A stretch of 64,000 nt of DNA from Candidatus Cloacimonas sp. (GTDB lineage: Bacteria > Cloacimonadota > Cloacimonadia > Cloacimonadales > Cloacimonadaceae). The translations under genes were made by a program, and so were the position numbers. The notes beneath the pieces were generated by a model. It saw only the letters and a program-made list of their open reading frames with translations, did not search any database and was not told the origin of the DNA. The stretch covers positions 124,001-188,000 of the forward strand of contig JALOCJ010000004.1 of assembly GCA_023227825.1 (NCBI GenBank), given 5' to 3'. Numbering within the stretch: the first letter of the stretch is position 1; each line of letters opens with the position of its first letter. Below are positions 16,652 to 25,215 of the stretch, one piece after another.

Positions 16652-17116
16652 GTGAAATTAACTCTTCTGCAAATCGGCAAGACAAAAGATAAATGGTTAC
16701 TGGAAGGTATATCTGAATACCGAAAAAGGATTTCTGCCTTTGCTAGATTTGAAATTATAGAATTACCCGATGAGAGCATCAAGCATTCAGGTAATGCAGA
16801 AAGCGTGAAAGCCAAAGAAGCATCTACTATCTTGAAACATATTAGACCCGAAGAGTATGTGATTCTTTTGGACGAACAGGGGGAACAAAAAAATTCTCTT
16901 GAGTTTGCCGATTTTTTAATTAACTTATCTAATAGAAAGAATGTGGTTTTTATAACTGGCGGTGTTTTTGGTGTAGATAAATCTATCAGGGAACGAGCAA
17001 ACAGTATTTTAACTCTTTCCAGATTAACTTTTACGCATAGGTTGGTGCGTCTTGTTTTGTGTGAACAGATTTACCGTGCTTTAACTATAATTAACAACCG
17101 CAACTACCATAAATAA
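16652..17116 (+). CDS. rlmH: 23S rRNA (pseudouridine1915-N3)-methyltransferase
   Basis: SPOUT-fold methyltransferase that modifies helix 69 of 23S rRNA in the assembled 70S ribosome. The 154-residue product has the usual length and the conserved SAM-binding and C-terminal segments: VILLDEQGEQKNS, FITGGVFGVD, LSRLTFTHRLVRLVLCEQIY and the ending NNRNYHK. The start is a GTG seven bases after the ptb stop. No better start is seen. Confidence 0.94.
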   Translation: MKLTLLQIGKTKDKWLLEGISEYRKRISAFARFEIIELPDESIKHSGNAESVKAKEASTILKHIRPEEYVILLDEQGEQKNSLEFADFLINLSNRKNVVFITGGVFGVDKSIRERANSILTLSRLTFTHRLVRLVLCEQIYRALTIINNRNYHK

Positions 17117-17130
17117 TAAAAGAGGAAATA

Positions 17131-17283
17131 ATGTTACCTTTACTTGTTTCTACTATAGAAAATATGAAGCTTGCGCTGGGAATAATGGTTCAAGGAATGC
17201 TGGGAATATTTATCTTTATGGCTGTGTTTTATCTGCTGATATATGCGTTGGAGCATTTATTCAGACCTAAGGAGAAACCTTGA
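17131..17283 (+). CDS. Small single-span protein, OadG-like
   Basis: A 50-residue frame with a clear ribosome site (AGAGGAAATA) before its ATG. It has a short N-terminal piece, one strong membrane helix (about residues 20-40) and a charged tail RPKEKP. The pattern of MVQGMLGIFIFMAVFYLLIY followed by a short polar end resembles the gamma subunit (OadG/MmdD) of sodium-pumping decarboxylases. No alpha or beta subunit is nearby, so that reading is tentative. It may instead be a partner of the large peptidase downstream, whose TTG start overlaps its stop codon (TTGA), which implies coupling. Confidence 0.6.
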   Translation: MLPLLVSTIENMKLALGIMVQGMLGIFIFMAVFYLLIYALEHLFRPKEKP

Positions 17284-20200
17284 AACGCTTTTTCCCTTTA
17301 GTTCTCCTCGTCCTTTCTCTTGCTTTTCTAAATGCTGATTTAACGCTTCTTCACAGCTCAGAAAACGAATTATTGGTGGAATATACGATAGAACCTTTCA
17401 AAATTGCTGCAGAAGGTGAATTCAGTCGTATTATAACTGAAAAGATGGGACACAACAGCATTCCCGGAACACCTTCAATTCCCTATGCTGAATTTAAAGT
17501 AGGCATTCCTCCCAATGGCTCTGTCCAATGTTCAGTTCTCAGCAGTAATACAACTACCACTATTCTGGAATCCAAACTTATACCCGTTCCGGAAATAAAA
17601 AACGGCGATGAAGCAGATTATTATTTATATAATATCTCTGCAGAAGCATATCAACCACAAAGAGCAGATTTTGTAATTCAGCTTCCCGTAACAAACTTTC
17701 GGGGTTATCATTTTGTGCCAATAACGCTACATCCTTTTGTTTACGATGGAAATAAAACCCTTACTGTAACAACTAAAGCTACTATTAAAATCAACATTTC
17801 AGGTCAGACCAATTTTCGCAGTTCAGAAGAAAGTGACAAAGCTACAGACCTTCTTTTAGCACAAATAATCAATTCCCAGCAGGCAAAAAACTGGCGCAGT
17901 AATCCCCGTCCTGTTATAAATTATGCTCCCTTCGGTGCAAGTAACTGGTGGATTAGGATAGAAACAAATCGGGATGGCATTTATAGAATCAACCATTCTG
18001 ATCTTGGCAGTTTTCCTTTAACAGATATTGATCCTGCTTCTTTTCGCCTTTTCAGCACTTCCGGTAAGGTCTTGAGCAGTAATATAAATAATAACGGAGC
18101 AGAATTCAAAGAAGTTCCTATATTTATTTCCGGAGAAGCAGACCACAGTTTTGACGAACAGGATTACATTTTATTTTATGGCAGTTCCCGGGATGGATAT
18201 GGGCAGAATGTAGAAGTTCAATCCGATCCCCTGTATTATAATCCATATTCACAAAATCAAATTTTCTGGCTAACTTTCGGAGGTAGCTTCAGTGGAACTC
18301 CTTTAAGAATTCAAACTGTTTCCTCGCCTAGCAGTTATGATATTTCTTTAACTTCCACTCCCGCTATCAAACAAATAGAAACAGAAGCCCAGCGCAGAGA
18401 AAAATATGGTTTCACCTGGTTTAGTGAAACTTTTTTTGGTAATATCTCAACGGATTATATACTTACTACAGAACTCTCTGATGTTTCTCCGAGTAGTGAT
18501 CAAAAAATTCAGCTGCGTTTATGCCAGGAAAGCGTTGAAGAAGGAACACATCATCGTATTCGCATAGATGTTAATGGTGTACCTGTTTATAATGATGCTA
18601 TTGCAGGAATTCGTGATTTTACTTGGACAGGAACAAATTATTATTATATAGATCGCCCTGTAAGTAATCTGGTTAACGGTATAAATACTCTTAAAATACG
18701 CGTAGTCCGCGATCACCAGGATAACCTTTTTTTTGATTATTACCGCTATGGCTATCAGCAAAATTTAAATAAAGGCAATACGCAAAAGCAATTCTTCCAT
18801 AATAACTCTATGCTTCCTACTACCTGTCAGTTCAATTTGAGTGGAGACCTTAGCAATACTCTCGTTTTTCGGGTCAACAATCTTTACAGTGTGGACTTAA
18901 TTTCTGTTGCTGATAATTGTATTATTGCCGAAGGTAACAGCAAAACTTTTTACCTTATGTTGAAACCTGGCGAAGCATATAGTCCTTCTTTAATCCAATT
19001 TATTCAACCCAATGATTTAACTGCGGAGAGCAATCAGGCAGATAATATCATAGTTGCTCCTGCAGAATTTTTACAGCAAGCTCAGGAACTGGCTGCTAAA
19101 TATTGGGATATATACCAAATTCGCAGTAAAGTTATTTTACCAGAGGATATTTATAACCAGTTTAATGGTGGACACATAGACCCTGCAGCTATCCGTTTGG
19201 CATTAAAGTATTATTATTTCAATTTACCCACACCTCGTATTACCTCTTTAACTTTATTAGGTATAGGGACTATTGACTGGAGGAATTTTTCCGGTAGCTC
19301 TGCCTCCAAAAACAAGTTAATTGTCTGGCAGGGTAGTTATATTACCTCCGATGATTATTTTGGAATGTTTAATACCAGTTATTATCCTGAACTGGCTATA
19401 GGCAGATATCCGGTTAGAAATACAAATGAGCTGAATATAATGCTGCAGAATTTTACTAATTATACCCTTAATCCAACTCCTGGCTGGTGGCGAAATTCTA
19501 TGGTCTTTATTGCCGATGACCTCACTAATGGACCCAGCAATTACGAGTATGTTCTCACTCAATTTGCTGAAAGAAACAGCAATGCTGTGCATCCTAGTAT
19601 TTTAGTAGATAAAATTTTTGCTATGGAATATGAATATGATGAATTCCAAAACAAACCCAAAGCCAGGGATGATTTATTCAAAGCCATCAATGAAGGCAGA
19701 TTGCTTATGCATTACACGGGGCATGGTTCTTATGATAAACTGGGAGCGGAGGATTATATGAACGGAGCAACCGATATGGTTAGATTTGCTAATGAGGGTA
19801 AACTGACTTTCTTTATTGCCGCTGCCTGCGAGGTCTCTCAATTTGATTATTGGGGTTTTGATTGTTTAGCGCAAAAAGTAGTTTTACTAAATAACAAAGG
19901 TGCTATAGCTTCTTATTCAGCTACTCGTAAAAGTTTTGCCGATAATAGTGCCGATATGCTTGATTATGTGTTACAAAGTCTAGCTAATGAACGTAACCCT
20001 CTTGGTTTTAGTATTATGGATGGAAAAATCCGTTTTACCGGAAGTAATACTAATGATGAAATGTATATTCTTTTCGGTGATCCTGTTATTCGGGTTATTC
20101 CTCCGGAACGAGATAGCACTATGCAGATTGTAACTTCCACTGATGAAGATATTTTGCATTCGCGTGAAACATCTGTAATTTATGGTTCTTTTGCTAATCC

Positions 20201-21116
20201 ACAACTTTCCGGTGTTGCTGAAATAAAGGCATTTGATTCTAAAAGGTATTATTCTCTGGGTCCCAATACAAATGTCTCCAAAATGGGAAATCAATTCTTT
20301 CGCGGAAGTAGCGAAGTTTCCTCTGCTCATTATAATTCTTCTTTCATAGTACCCGATGATATTATCAGTGGTTCTACCGGACTTATTGTATCTTATATAT
20401 GGGATGAAGACGGTAAACAGGACTATTCTAATTTCTATTATCCCTTACAATTAAGCGATGAAGCAGTGGATGCTGCCAATCCTGATATTCCTCAAATAAA
20501 TATCTATCTTGGTTCAAAGGATTTTCGTCCCGGGGATACAGTTGGCACTAATACTACATTGTATGCTGATATTTATGATTCTAACGGCATTAATATAACC
20601 GGTTCTTCTGGTCATAATATTCTTTTAGTAATTGATAATTCACTGCAACCCCTCGCTATTACCAATTATTTTTATTATGATAAAAATTCCTGCACTAATG
20701 GAAGCTTGATTTATCCCCTGAAAAACCTGAGCGAAGGAATACATACAATTCAGGTGATTGCTTTTGATAATTTCAATATACCTGCTGTGACAACTACCAA
20801 CTTTGTAGCTAAAAAGAGTTCCGAACTGGCAATGGAAAATTTACTGATCTATCCTAATCCTATTTCCAAAGATGGTTATATAACCTTTATGCTTTCCTCG
20901 GATGCTGAAGTAAATATAGGAATATACACTATTCGCGGTAAACGCATTACCAATCTCAACATATATGGCAAACAGGGATTTAATAAGGTCTATTTTAATG
21001 GTCGTGACGATAAAGGTGATGCTTTAGCCAATAATACCTATTTTGTAAAAGTTCAAGCTCGTTCCTATAACGGAAAGAAAGTGGAAAAAACCGAAAAAAT
21101 GGTAATCTTTAAATAG
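17280..21116 (+). CDS. C25 (gingipain/PorU-like) secreted cysteine peptidase
   Basis: A 1278-residue exported protein that begins with a signal peptide (FPLVLLVLSLAFLNA) at a TTG start preceded by AAGGAG. Residues of about 220-320 resemble the N-terminal domain of PorU-type sortases (WWIRIETNRDGIYRI). The peptidase C25 domain carries the catalytic His815 in YTGHGSYD and Cys850 in AAACEVSQFD. The last about 85 residues form a FlgD/type-IX-like sorting domain (LLIYPNPISKDGYI, YTIRGKRI, GRDDKGDALANNTYFVKV). In Bacteroidetes PorU removes such domains from cargo but usually lacks one itself. Whether this protein is a sortase or a cargo peptidase cannot be told here. Confidence 0.85.
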   Translation: MKRFFPLVLLVLSLAFLNADLTLLHSSENELLVEYTIEPFKIAAEGEFSRIITEKMGHNSIPGTPSIPYAEFKVGIPPNGSVQCSVLSSNTTTTILESKLIPVPEIKNGDEADYYLYNISAEAYQPQRADFVIQLPVTNFRGYHFVPITLHPFVYDGNKTLTVTTKATIKINISGQTNFRSSEESDKATDLLLAQIINSQQAKNWRSNPRPVINYAPFGASNWWIRIETNRDGIYRINHSDLGSFPLTDIDPASFRLFSTSGKVLSSNINNNGAEFKEVPIFISGEADHSFDEQDYILFYGSSRDGYGQNVEVQSDPLYYNPYSQNQIFWLTFGGSFSGTPLRIQTVSSPSSYDISLTSTPAIKQIETEAQRREKYGFTWFSETFFGNISTDYILTTELSDVSPSSDQKIQLRLCQESVEEGTHHRIRIDVNGVPVYNDAIAGIRDFTWTGTNYYYIDRPVSNLVNGINTLKIRVVRDHQDNLFFDYYRYGYQQNLNKGNTQKQFFHNNSMLPTTCQFNLSGDLSNTLVFRVNNLYSVDLISVADNCIIAEGNSKTFYLMLKPGEAYSPSLIQFIQPNDLTAESNQADNIIVAPAEFLQQAQELAAKYWDIYQIRSKVILPEDIYNQFNGGHIDPAAIRLALKYYYFNLPTPRITSLTLLGIGTIDWRNFSGSSASKNKLIVWQGSYITSDDYFGMFNTSYYPELAIGRYPVRNTNELNIMLQNFTNYTLNPTPGWWRNSMVFIADDLTNGPSNYEYVLTQFAERNSNAVHPSILVDKIFAMEYEYDEFQNKPKARDDLFKAINEGRLLMHYTGHGSYDKLGAEDYMNGATDMVRFANEGKLTFFIAAACEVSQFDYWGFDCLAQKVVLLNNKGAIASYSATRKSFADNSADMLDYVLQSLANERNPLGFSIMDGKIRFTGSNTNDEMYILFGDPVIRVIPPERDSTMQIVTSTDEDILHSRETSVIYGSFANPQLSGVAEIKAFDSKRYYSLGPNTNVSKMGNQFFRGSSEVSSAHYNSSFIVPDDIISGSTGLIVSYIWDEDGKQDYSNFYYPLQLSDEAVDAANPDIPQINIYLGSKDFRPGDTVGTNTTLYADIYDSNGINITGSSGHNILLVIDNSLQPLAITNYFYYDKNSCTNGSLIYPLKNLSEGIHTIQVIAFDNFNIPAVTTTNFVAKKSSELAMENLLIYPNPISKDGYITFMLSSDAEVNIGIYTIRGKRITNLNIYGKQGFNKVYFNGRDDKGDALANNTYFVKVQARSYNGKKVEKTEKMVIFK

Positions 21117-21127
21117 GTATAACAAAA

Positions 21128-22537
21128 ATGTTACTTTACAACACCCAAACCCGTAAAAAAGAAGAATTCCAACCCATAACTCCTGGAAAAGTAGGCATTT
21201 ATGCCTGTGGTCCTACTGTTTATAATTATTTTCATATTGGTAATGCGCGGGCTTTTATTTTTTTTGATGTTGTTCGTCGCTATTTTGAATATCGCAATTA
21301 TGAAGTTACTTATGTCCAAAATATAACGGATATAGACGATAAAATTATAGCTCAGGCAAATGAAGAAAATATCAATTTTACTTTAGTTGCCGAAAAATAT
21401 ACCCGTGCTTTTCTGGAAGATACTTCTGCCTTAGGAATTAAACCGCCAACTTTTCAGCCCAGAGCTACGGAAGTAATAGATGAAATTATTGCTTTTATTG
21501 CAGATTTAGAGAAGAAGGGTTATGCTTATGAAATAGAAGGTGATGTTTATTTCGCTACGGAAAATTTGCCTTCCTACGGCTGTCTTTCGGGTAAAAAAAC
21601 GGAAGAACAGCTGCCAGGAGCAAGAGTTATAGAAAATTATAATAAACGCCATCCTGCAGATTTCACTCTGTGGAAAAAAAGTAAACCCGGAGAACCGGTT
21701 TGGGAAAGTCCCTGGGGTAAGGGACGTCCCGGCTGGCATACAGAATGTGTAGTTATGAGCCAAAAATATCTGGGAGAGACCTTTGACATTCATTGCGGTG
21801 GAATAGACCTCATTTTCCCCCATCACGAAAACGAACTTGCTCAGGCAATTGCCTCTAGCGGAAAGCCCTTAGCCCATTATTGGTTGCATAACGGTTTTCT
21901 AAATGTGGACGGTGAGAAAATGAGTAAGAGCTTAAAAAATTTTTTTACTGCGCATGATATTTTAGCAGAATACGATGCCGAAACCATCAGGTTTTTCTTT
22001 CTTTCCAAACATTATCGCAGTCCCATTGATTTTAGCCGTGAATTGATGGAAGAATCACAGCGCGCTGTTGCCAATTTTTATAGTTCACTTGCCGAAATAA
22101 ATTATCCAGAAAATGCGGGAAACAGGCGTCCAACTGTTTGCGGACTAGCGGAAGAACTGGATAAATTAGAGCAGAAATTTATTTTGGCTATGGACGATGA
22201 TTTTAATACTGCTAAAGCCATATCCCTCTTATTTGAACTGAACCGGAAGGTGAAAAATGCCTTTGCAACTATAGCAGACCGAATTTCCGCTGCCGTAAAA
22301 ATGGTGGAATTAGGTTCTGTTTTAGGTTTTTTTCAAAACCTGGAACTAAAATTAAGCAAGATGTTACCGGATTTGTCTAAAGACCTTATTTCTCTTATAT
22401 TATCTTATCGTATGGAAGCAAGAAATAAAAAAGATTGGGCTCTTGCGGATAAAATCAGGAATGACCTTGCTCAATTAGGAATTGAAATTAAGGACACTCC
22501 CGAAGGGGTTAAATGGACTTTAAAGGAGAAAAAATGA
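21128..22537 (+). CDS. cysS: Cysteinyl-tRNA synthetase
   Basis: Class I synthetase that charges tRNA-Cys, 469 residues, the standard length. Zinc ligands are visible in YACGPTVYNY and GWHTECVVMS, followed by CGGIDLIFPHHENE. The signature motifs are FHIGNARAF (HIGH) and EKMSKSLKNFF (KMSKS). The C-terminal helical DALR domain ends in EGVKWTLKEKK. It starts 11 bases after the C25 gene. Its stop overlaps the next start as ATGA. Confidence 0.96.
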   Translation: MLLYNTQTRKKEEFQPITPGKVGIYACGPTVYNYFHIGNARAFIFFDVVRRYFEYRNYEVTYVQNITDIDDKIIAQANEENINFTLVAEKYTRAFLEDTSALGIKPPTFQPRATEVIDEIIAFIADLEKKGYAYEIEGDVYFATENLPSYGCLSGKKTEEQLPGARVIENYNKRHPADFTLWKKSKPGEPVWESPWGKGRPGWHTECVVMSQKYLGETFDIHCGGIDLIFPHHENELAQAIASSGKPLAHYWLHNGFLNVDGEKMSKSLKNFFTAHDILAEYDAETIRFFFLSKHYRSPIDFSRELMEESQRAVANFYSSLAEINYPENAGNRRPTVCGLAEELDKLEQKFILAMDDDFNTAKAISLLFELNRKVKNAFATIADRISAAVKMVELGSVLGFFQNLELKLSKMLPDLSKDLISLILSYRMEARNKKDWALADKIRNDLAQLGIEIKDTPEGVKWTLKEKK

Positions 22538-23349
22538 AAGCTAAAACCCTATATCTTATTCTTATCCTGCTGGTTTTGGTAATTGCTATTATCACTCTTA
22601 TTTTACTCAGCAGGAAAGCCCCGTTAAACGGACCCGAAAGCATTACTTTTGATGAAGTTGGAAAACGCTTTCTCATCTCCAATACTTTGGGTAAAAATAT
22701 CGTTGCCCTGAATTTGAATGAACAATATACTCCTTTTTTGGACAAAGGACTGGAACAACCACGAGGCATAATCATTTATTCCGAAAAATTATATGTGGCA
22801 GATAAAACCGCTATAAAAATTATTGATTTGGAAAAGGCAGCAATCATTGATACCATTAAGATCCCCGGAGCCGCTATGTTAAATGACATCGCTTTTACGA
22901 AAACAGGAATTATTTATGTTACCGATACTGCTGGAAATTGTGTGTATGTGATTGATCCTGTAGCTGATAATATGCAAAAGTTGACTTCCCCTCTGCTGCA
23001 AAAACCCAACGGTATCGTTTATGATATGCCTAGAGATCAGATGTTTGTGGTTTGTTTTAGGGAAAAAAGTCCCATTCTATCTGTCAGTATTTTAGATAAC
23101 AGCATCAGTATTTTTAAGGATACTATTTATAATGATCTGGACGGTATTGCTATTGATGATTTGGGCAGAATTTTTATCAGCAGCTGGGGTCAGGATATGA
23201 TTTTTGAGATTCCCCAGGAACAAAATCGCTATCTACCTACTTTCAAAGGCGTTAAAGATGCTGCGGATATTTTTTATTATTTGCCTGAAAATCAATTACT
23301 TGTTCCTCTTTTCAGCGACAATCAAATTATCCGTCTTCAGCTTGAATAA
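22534..23349 (+). CDS. Membrane-anchored NHL/SMP-30-like beta-propeller protein
   Basis: A 271-residue protein with an N-terminal membrane segment (LYLILILLVLVIAIITLILL) and a C-terminal part made of repeated blades of the form ANTLGKNIVALNL, ADKTAIKIIDLE, TDTAGNCVYVIDP and SSWGQDMIFEIPQ. This is typical of NHL or SMP-30/gluconolactonase-like propellers facing the periplasm. No catalytic motif can be assigned, so a binding or scaffold role is as likely as an enzyme. The start at 22534 is preferred because it overlaps the cysS stop and has GGAG ahead of it. Confidence 0.72.
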   Translation: MKAKTLYLILILLVLVIAIITLILLSRKAPLNGPESITFDEVGKRFLISNTLGKNIVALNLNEQYTPFLDKGLEQPRGIIIYSEKLYVADKTAIKIIDLEKAAIIDTIKIPGAAMLNDIAFTKTGIIYVTDTAGNCVYVIDPVADNMQKLTSPLLQKPNGIVYDMPRDQMFVVCFREKSPILSVSILDNSISIFKDTIYNDLDGIAIDDLGRIFISSWGQDMIFEIPQEQNRYLPTFKGVKDAADIFYYLPENQLLVPLFSDNQIIRLQLE

Positions 23350-23971
23350 GAATAAATCCGGCTCTGTTTCTGTTCTTTCTGATTGTGTTATTAAATATTT
23401 CACTAACCCTAAACACTTTCAAGCGGAACTTTATGCTTATCAATTAACTTTGCCTATGTTGCCAAAACTACTGGATTATGCAGAACCGAACTGGATAAAA
23501 ATGGAAAGAATTTGGGGTATCCCCTATCTTGATGATTTAAATAATTTTAAACCCGAGCTGCTGGCAGAAACAATTGCCAACTTTCATCTTGCTACTTATA
23601 TAGAAAATAAGTGCCTGTGCCATATAGATAATGCGCCTAAAAATATCCTCTTCTGCTCGGGTAGGTATTATTTTATTGACTTTGCTAAAAGTATATTTAC
23701 CTTTCCGGAAGTGGATATTACCCATCTTTTGCTGTTTTGGGCTGCCGATTTTCCTTATGCCCTTTTACGAAGCTCAACTTTAATCTTTATTAATATCTAT
23801 CTGTCCATCCGGCAATTGGATAGTGCACGCTGGCATAATTCTCTGCAGGAAAATATACGCTTGTTTGATAACCGCCGGAAAATTTTCGGAAAACTATCTG
23901 GTAAACAGCCAATAGATGTCCAAACCGCTAACCGTAATTGGCTGGCAGACCTTGATGCTATTATAACTTAA
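23342..23971 (+). CDS. Small kinase-fold (APH/LPS-kinase-like) protein
   Basis: About 209 residues. The frame is open back to 23204, but that part overlaps the propeller gene and reads like out-of-frame sequence. The first sensible start is a TTG at 23342, eight bases before the propeller gene stop. Two kinase hallmarks are present: CHIDNAPKNILF (catalytic loop HxDxxxxN) and YYFIDFAKS (DFG-like metal site). The N-terminal lobe is short and an ATP-binding lysine is not obvious. Aminoglycoside-phosphotransferase, choline-kinase or KDO-kinase-like folds all fit. The substrate is unknown, and a LPS-core sugar is possible given kdsD in the window. Confidence 0.6.
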   Translation: MNKNKSGSVSVLSDCVIKYFTNPKHFQAELYAYQLTLPMLPKLLDYAEPNWIKMERIWGIPYLDDLNNFKPELLAETIANFHLATYIENKCLCHIDNAPKNILFCSGRYYFIDFAKSIFTFPEVDITHLLLFWAADFPYALLRSSTLIFINIYLSIRQLDSARWHNSLQENIRLFDNRRKIFGKLSGKQPIDVQTANRNWLADLDAIIT

Positions 23972-24033
23972 TAAAATATAATGAAGTAGTAAATTCCGCT
24001 CTGGGAAAAAGGTTTAGAAGGTTCATCTTCGAT

Positions 24034-24285
24034 TTAGTTCCGCTCCAGTTCGGTTATAGTATAAATCTTATGCCAAATGAGTATCTTGGACTGGGGAGTG
24101 AAAGTATATTTACTGAGTTGATCGATGGTCTTAATATCGGGTTTCTCCTGATTACACCGCTTGCTGCTAAAGCTGGTAACGTTATCGTCAGCTATATCTA
24201 TTATAGTAGCGGCATAGGCATCCTTGTTCTTAAGGATAATCCTATAAGCGGTTTCAGTTATAAGAGATGCACTGTTGATTAAAAA
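24034..24285 (-). pseudogene. Possible C-terminal gene remnant without a start
   Basis: In the 366-base gap 23972-24337 the minus strand holds an open frame with no start codon. It reads protein-like (AYRIILKNKDAYAATIIDIA, then YTFTPQSKILIWHK, ending ITELERN and TAA). It lies just beyond the terminator of the next minus-strand gene. The opposite strand has a 70-residue frame in the same place, so one of the two must be a shadow. I favour a decayed fragment but the evidence is thin. Confidence 0.3.
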
Positions 24286-24318
24286 GGAAAGGCTGCAAAT
24301 TTTTTTAGGCAGCCTTTC
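24282..24318 (-). terminator. Rho-independent terminator downstream of the 24338-25129 gene
   Basis: GAAAGGCTGC (24287-24296) pairs perfectly with GCAGCCTTTC (24309-24318) around a 12-base loop. On the minus strand the stem is followed by CTTTTTAA, giving the U-tract. It lies 20 bases past the minus-strand stop codon. Confidence 0.75.
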
Positions 24319-24337
24319 TATGCACTGTCTTTCGATA

Positions 24338-25129
24338 CTATTTTATAAGCATCATTTTACTAATTATGGTTACTCCACTTTGCTCTAATCGAGCAAAGTA
24401 TACACCAGATGCAACTGATCGATTGCCATCATCCCGACCATTCCATACTACGCTGTGGTTACCACACTCTAATGACTCGTTCAAGAGGTCTTTAACCTTT
24501 TGACCTCTGATATTGTAAATGACCAGTCTGACGGGTGCTGTTTTTGGCAAAGAGAAATTGATAGTAGTTGAAGGATTAAACGGGTTTGGGTAATTTGAAT
24601 GCAGCGCCAGTACTGAGGGCATCGGTTGGTTGTTGGTTTTTAATGTTAACACACGAAAGCCATATAGTTCAGGCTCAATAGTTGGCTCATTAGCGATGTA
24701 ATTGCCGGGTTGTATTGTAGCTGGGCTTGAAGAAATTGTACCCTTGCTTTCAGAATATAACATAAAGCTTAAAGCTCCCCCACCTTCATCCTCAGGAGTA
24801 GAATAGGCCAGTATCTGGATGGGATATGCTTCATTGACTCTGGCTCCGATACACACATCATCTTGGAAAACTCCTATCTCAGTAAACTCCGGATTGCCCT
24901 CGATTGATGCAATCATAATAGTTTCATAGTTTGGTTTTTCTTCATACTTGAAGTAAGAAGGTTTACGCGGGTCTACAATTATTGGTGTAGTGAGTGGATT
25001 GTTCCAAACAAATTCGCAATCTCTAACCGTTCGTATCATGATAGAATCACCGTATTTCAAATGAGGACGAGAAAACCCATCAGAAATCCATTCATCGCCA
25101 TCTTTCTTCATACTCCAATCTTCTGCCAT
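24338..25129 (-). pseudogene. Truncated secreted protein: C-terminal part with sorting-type domain
   Basis: The 263-residue frame has no signal peptide and starts in mid-domain, so it is probably the 3' end of a longer gene. Residues of about 55-165 (YEEKPNYETIMIASIEGNP, EIGVFQDDVCIGARVNEAYP) are homologous to a stretch of the 727-residue protein encoded at 31346-33529 (EEQPEYQAIVIESIPDSP, EIGVLKDGLCVGALKFSGYP). The last about 85 residues form a FlgD-like C-terminal domain (NYPNPFNPSTTINFSLP, IYNIRGQKVKDL, WNGRDDGNRSVASGVYFARL) of the type used for cell-surface export in the FCB group. No ribosome site precedes the ATG. If translated, it could not be exported by itself. Confidence 0.65.
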
Positions 25130-25182
25130 GATGTAATATATCTGTCAGCTGTAATTACAGGAGCTCGCTGTAGCGCCGCTGT

Positions 25183-25209
25183 AAAAAATAGGCGGAACGG
25201 CGTCCGCCT
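25183..25209 (-). terminator. Rho-independent terminator after the FGE-like gene
   Basis: On the minus strand, AGGCGGA-CGCCGT-TCCGCCT (25209 to 25190) forms a GC-rich 7-bp hairpin and is followed by ATTTTTTA. It begins six bases past the TGA of the formylglycine-enzyme-like gene. The stem is related to the short palindromes at 148-164 and 51786-51803. Confidence 0.8.
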
Positions 25210-25215
25210 GTACAA

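Noticed and set aside
24070..24282. 70-residue plus-strand frame MPNEYLGLGS...
   Set aside because: No ribosome site, and it is overlapped on the opposite strand by a more protein-like remnant. Neither is firm.
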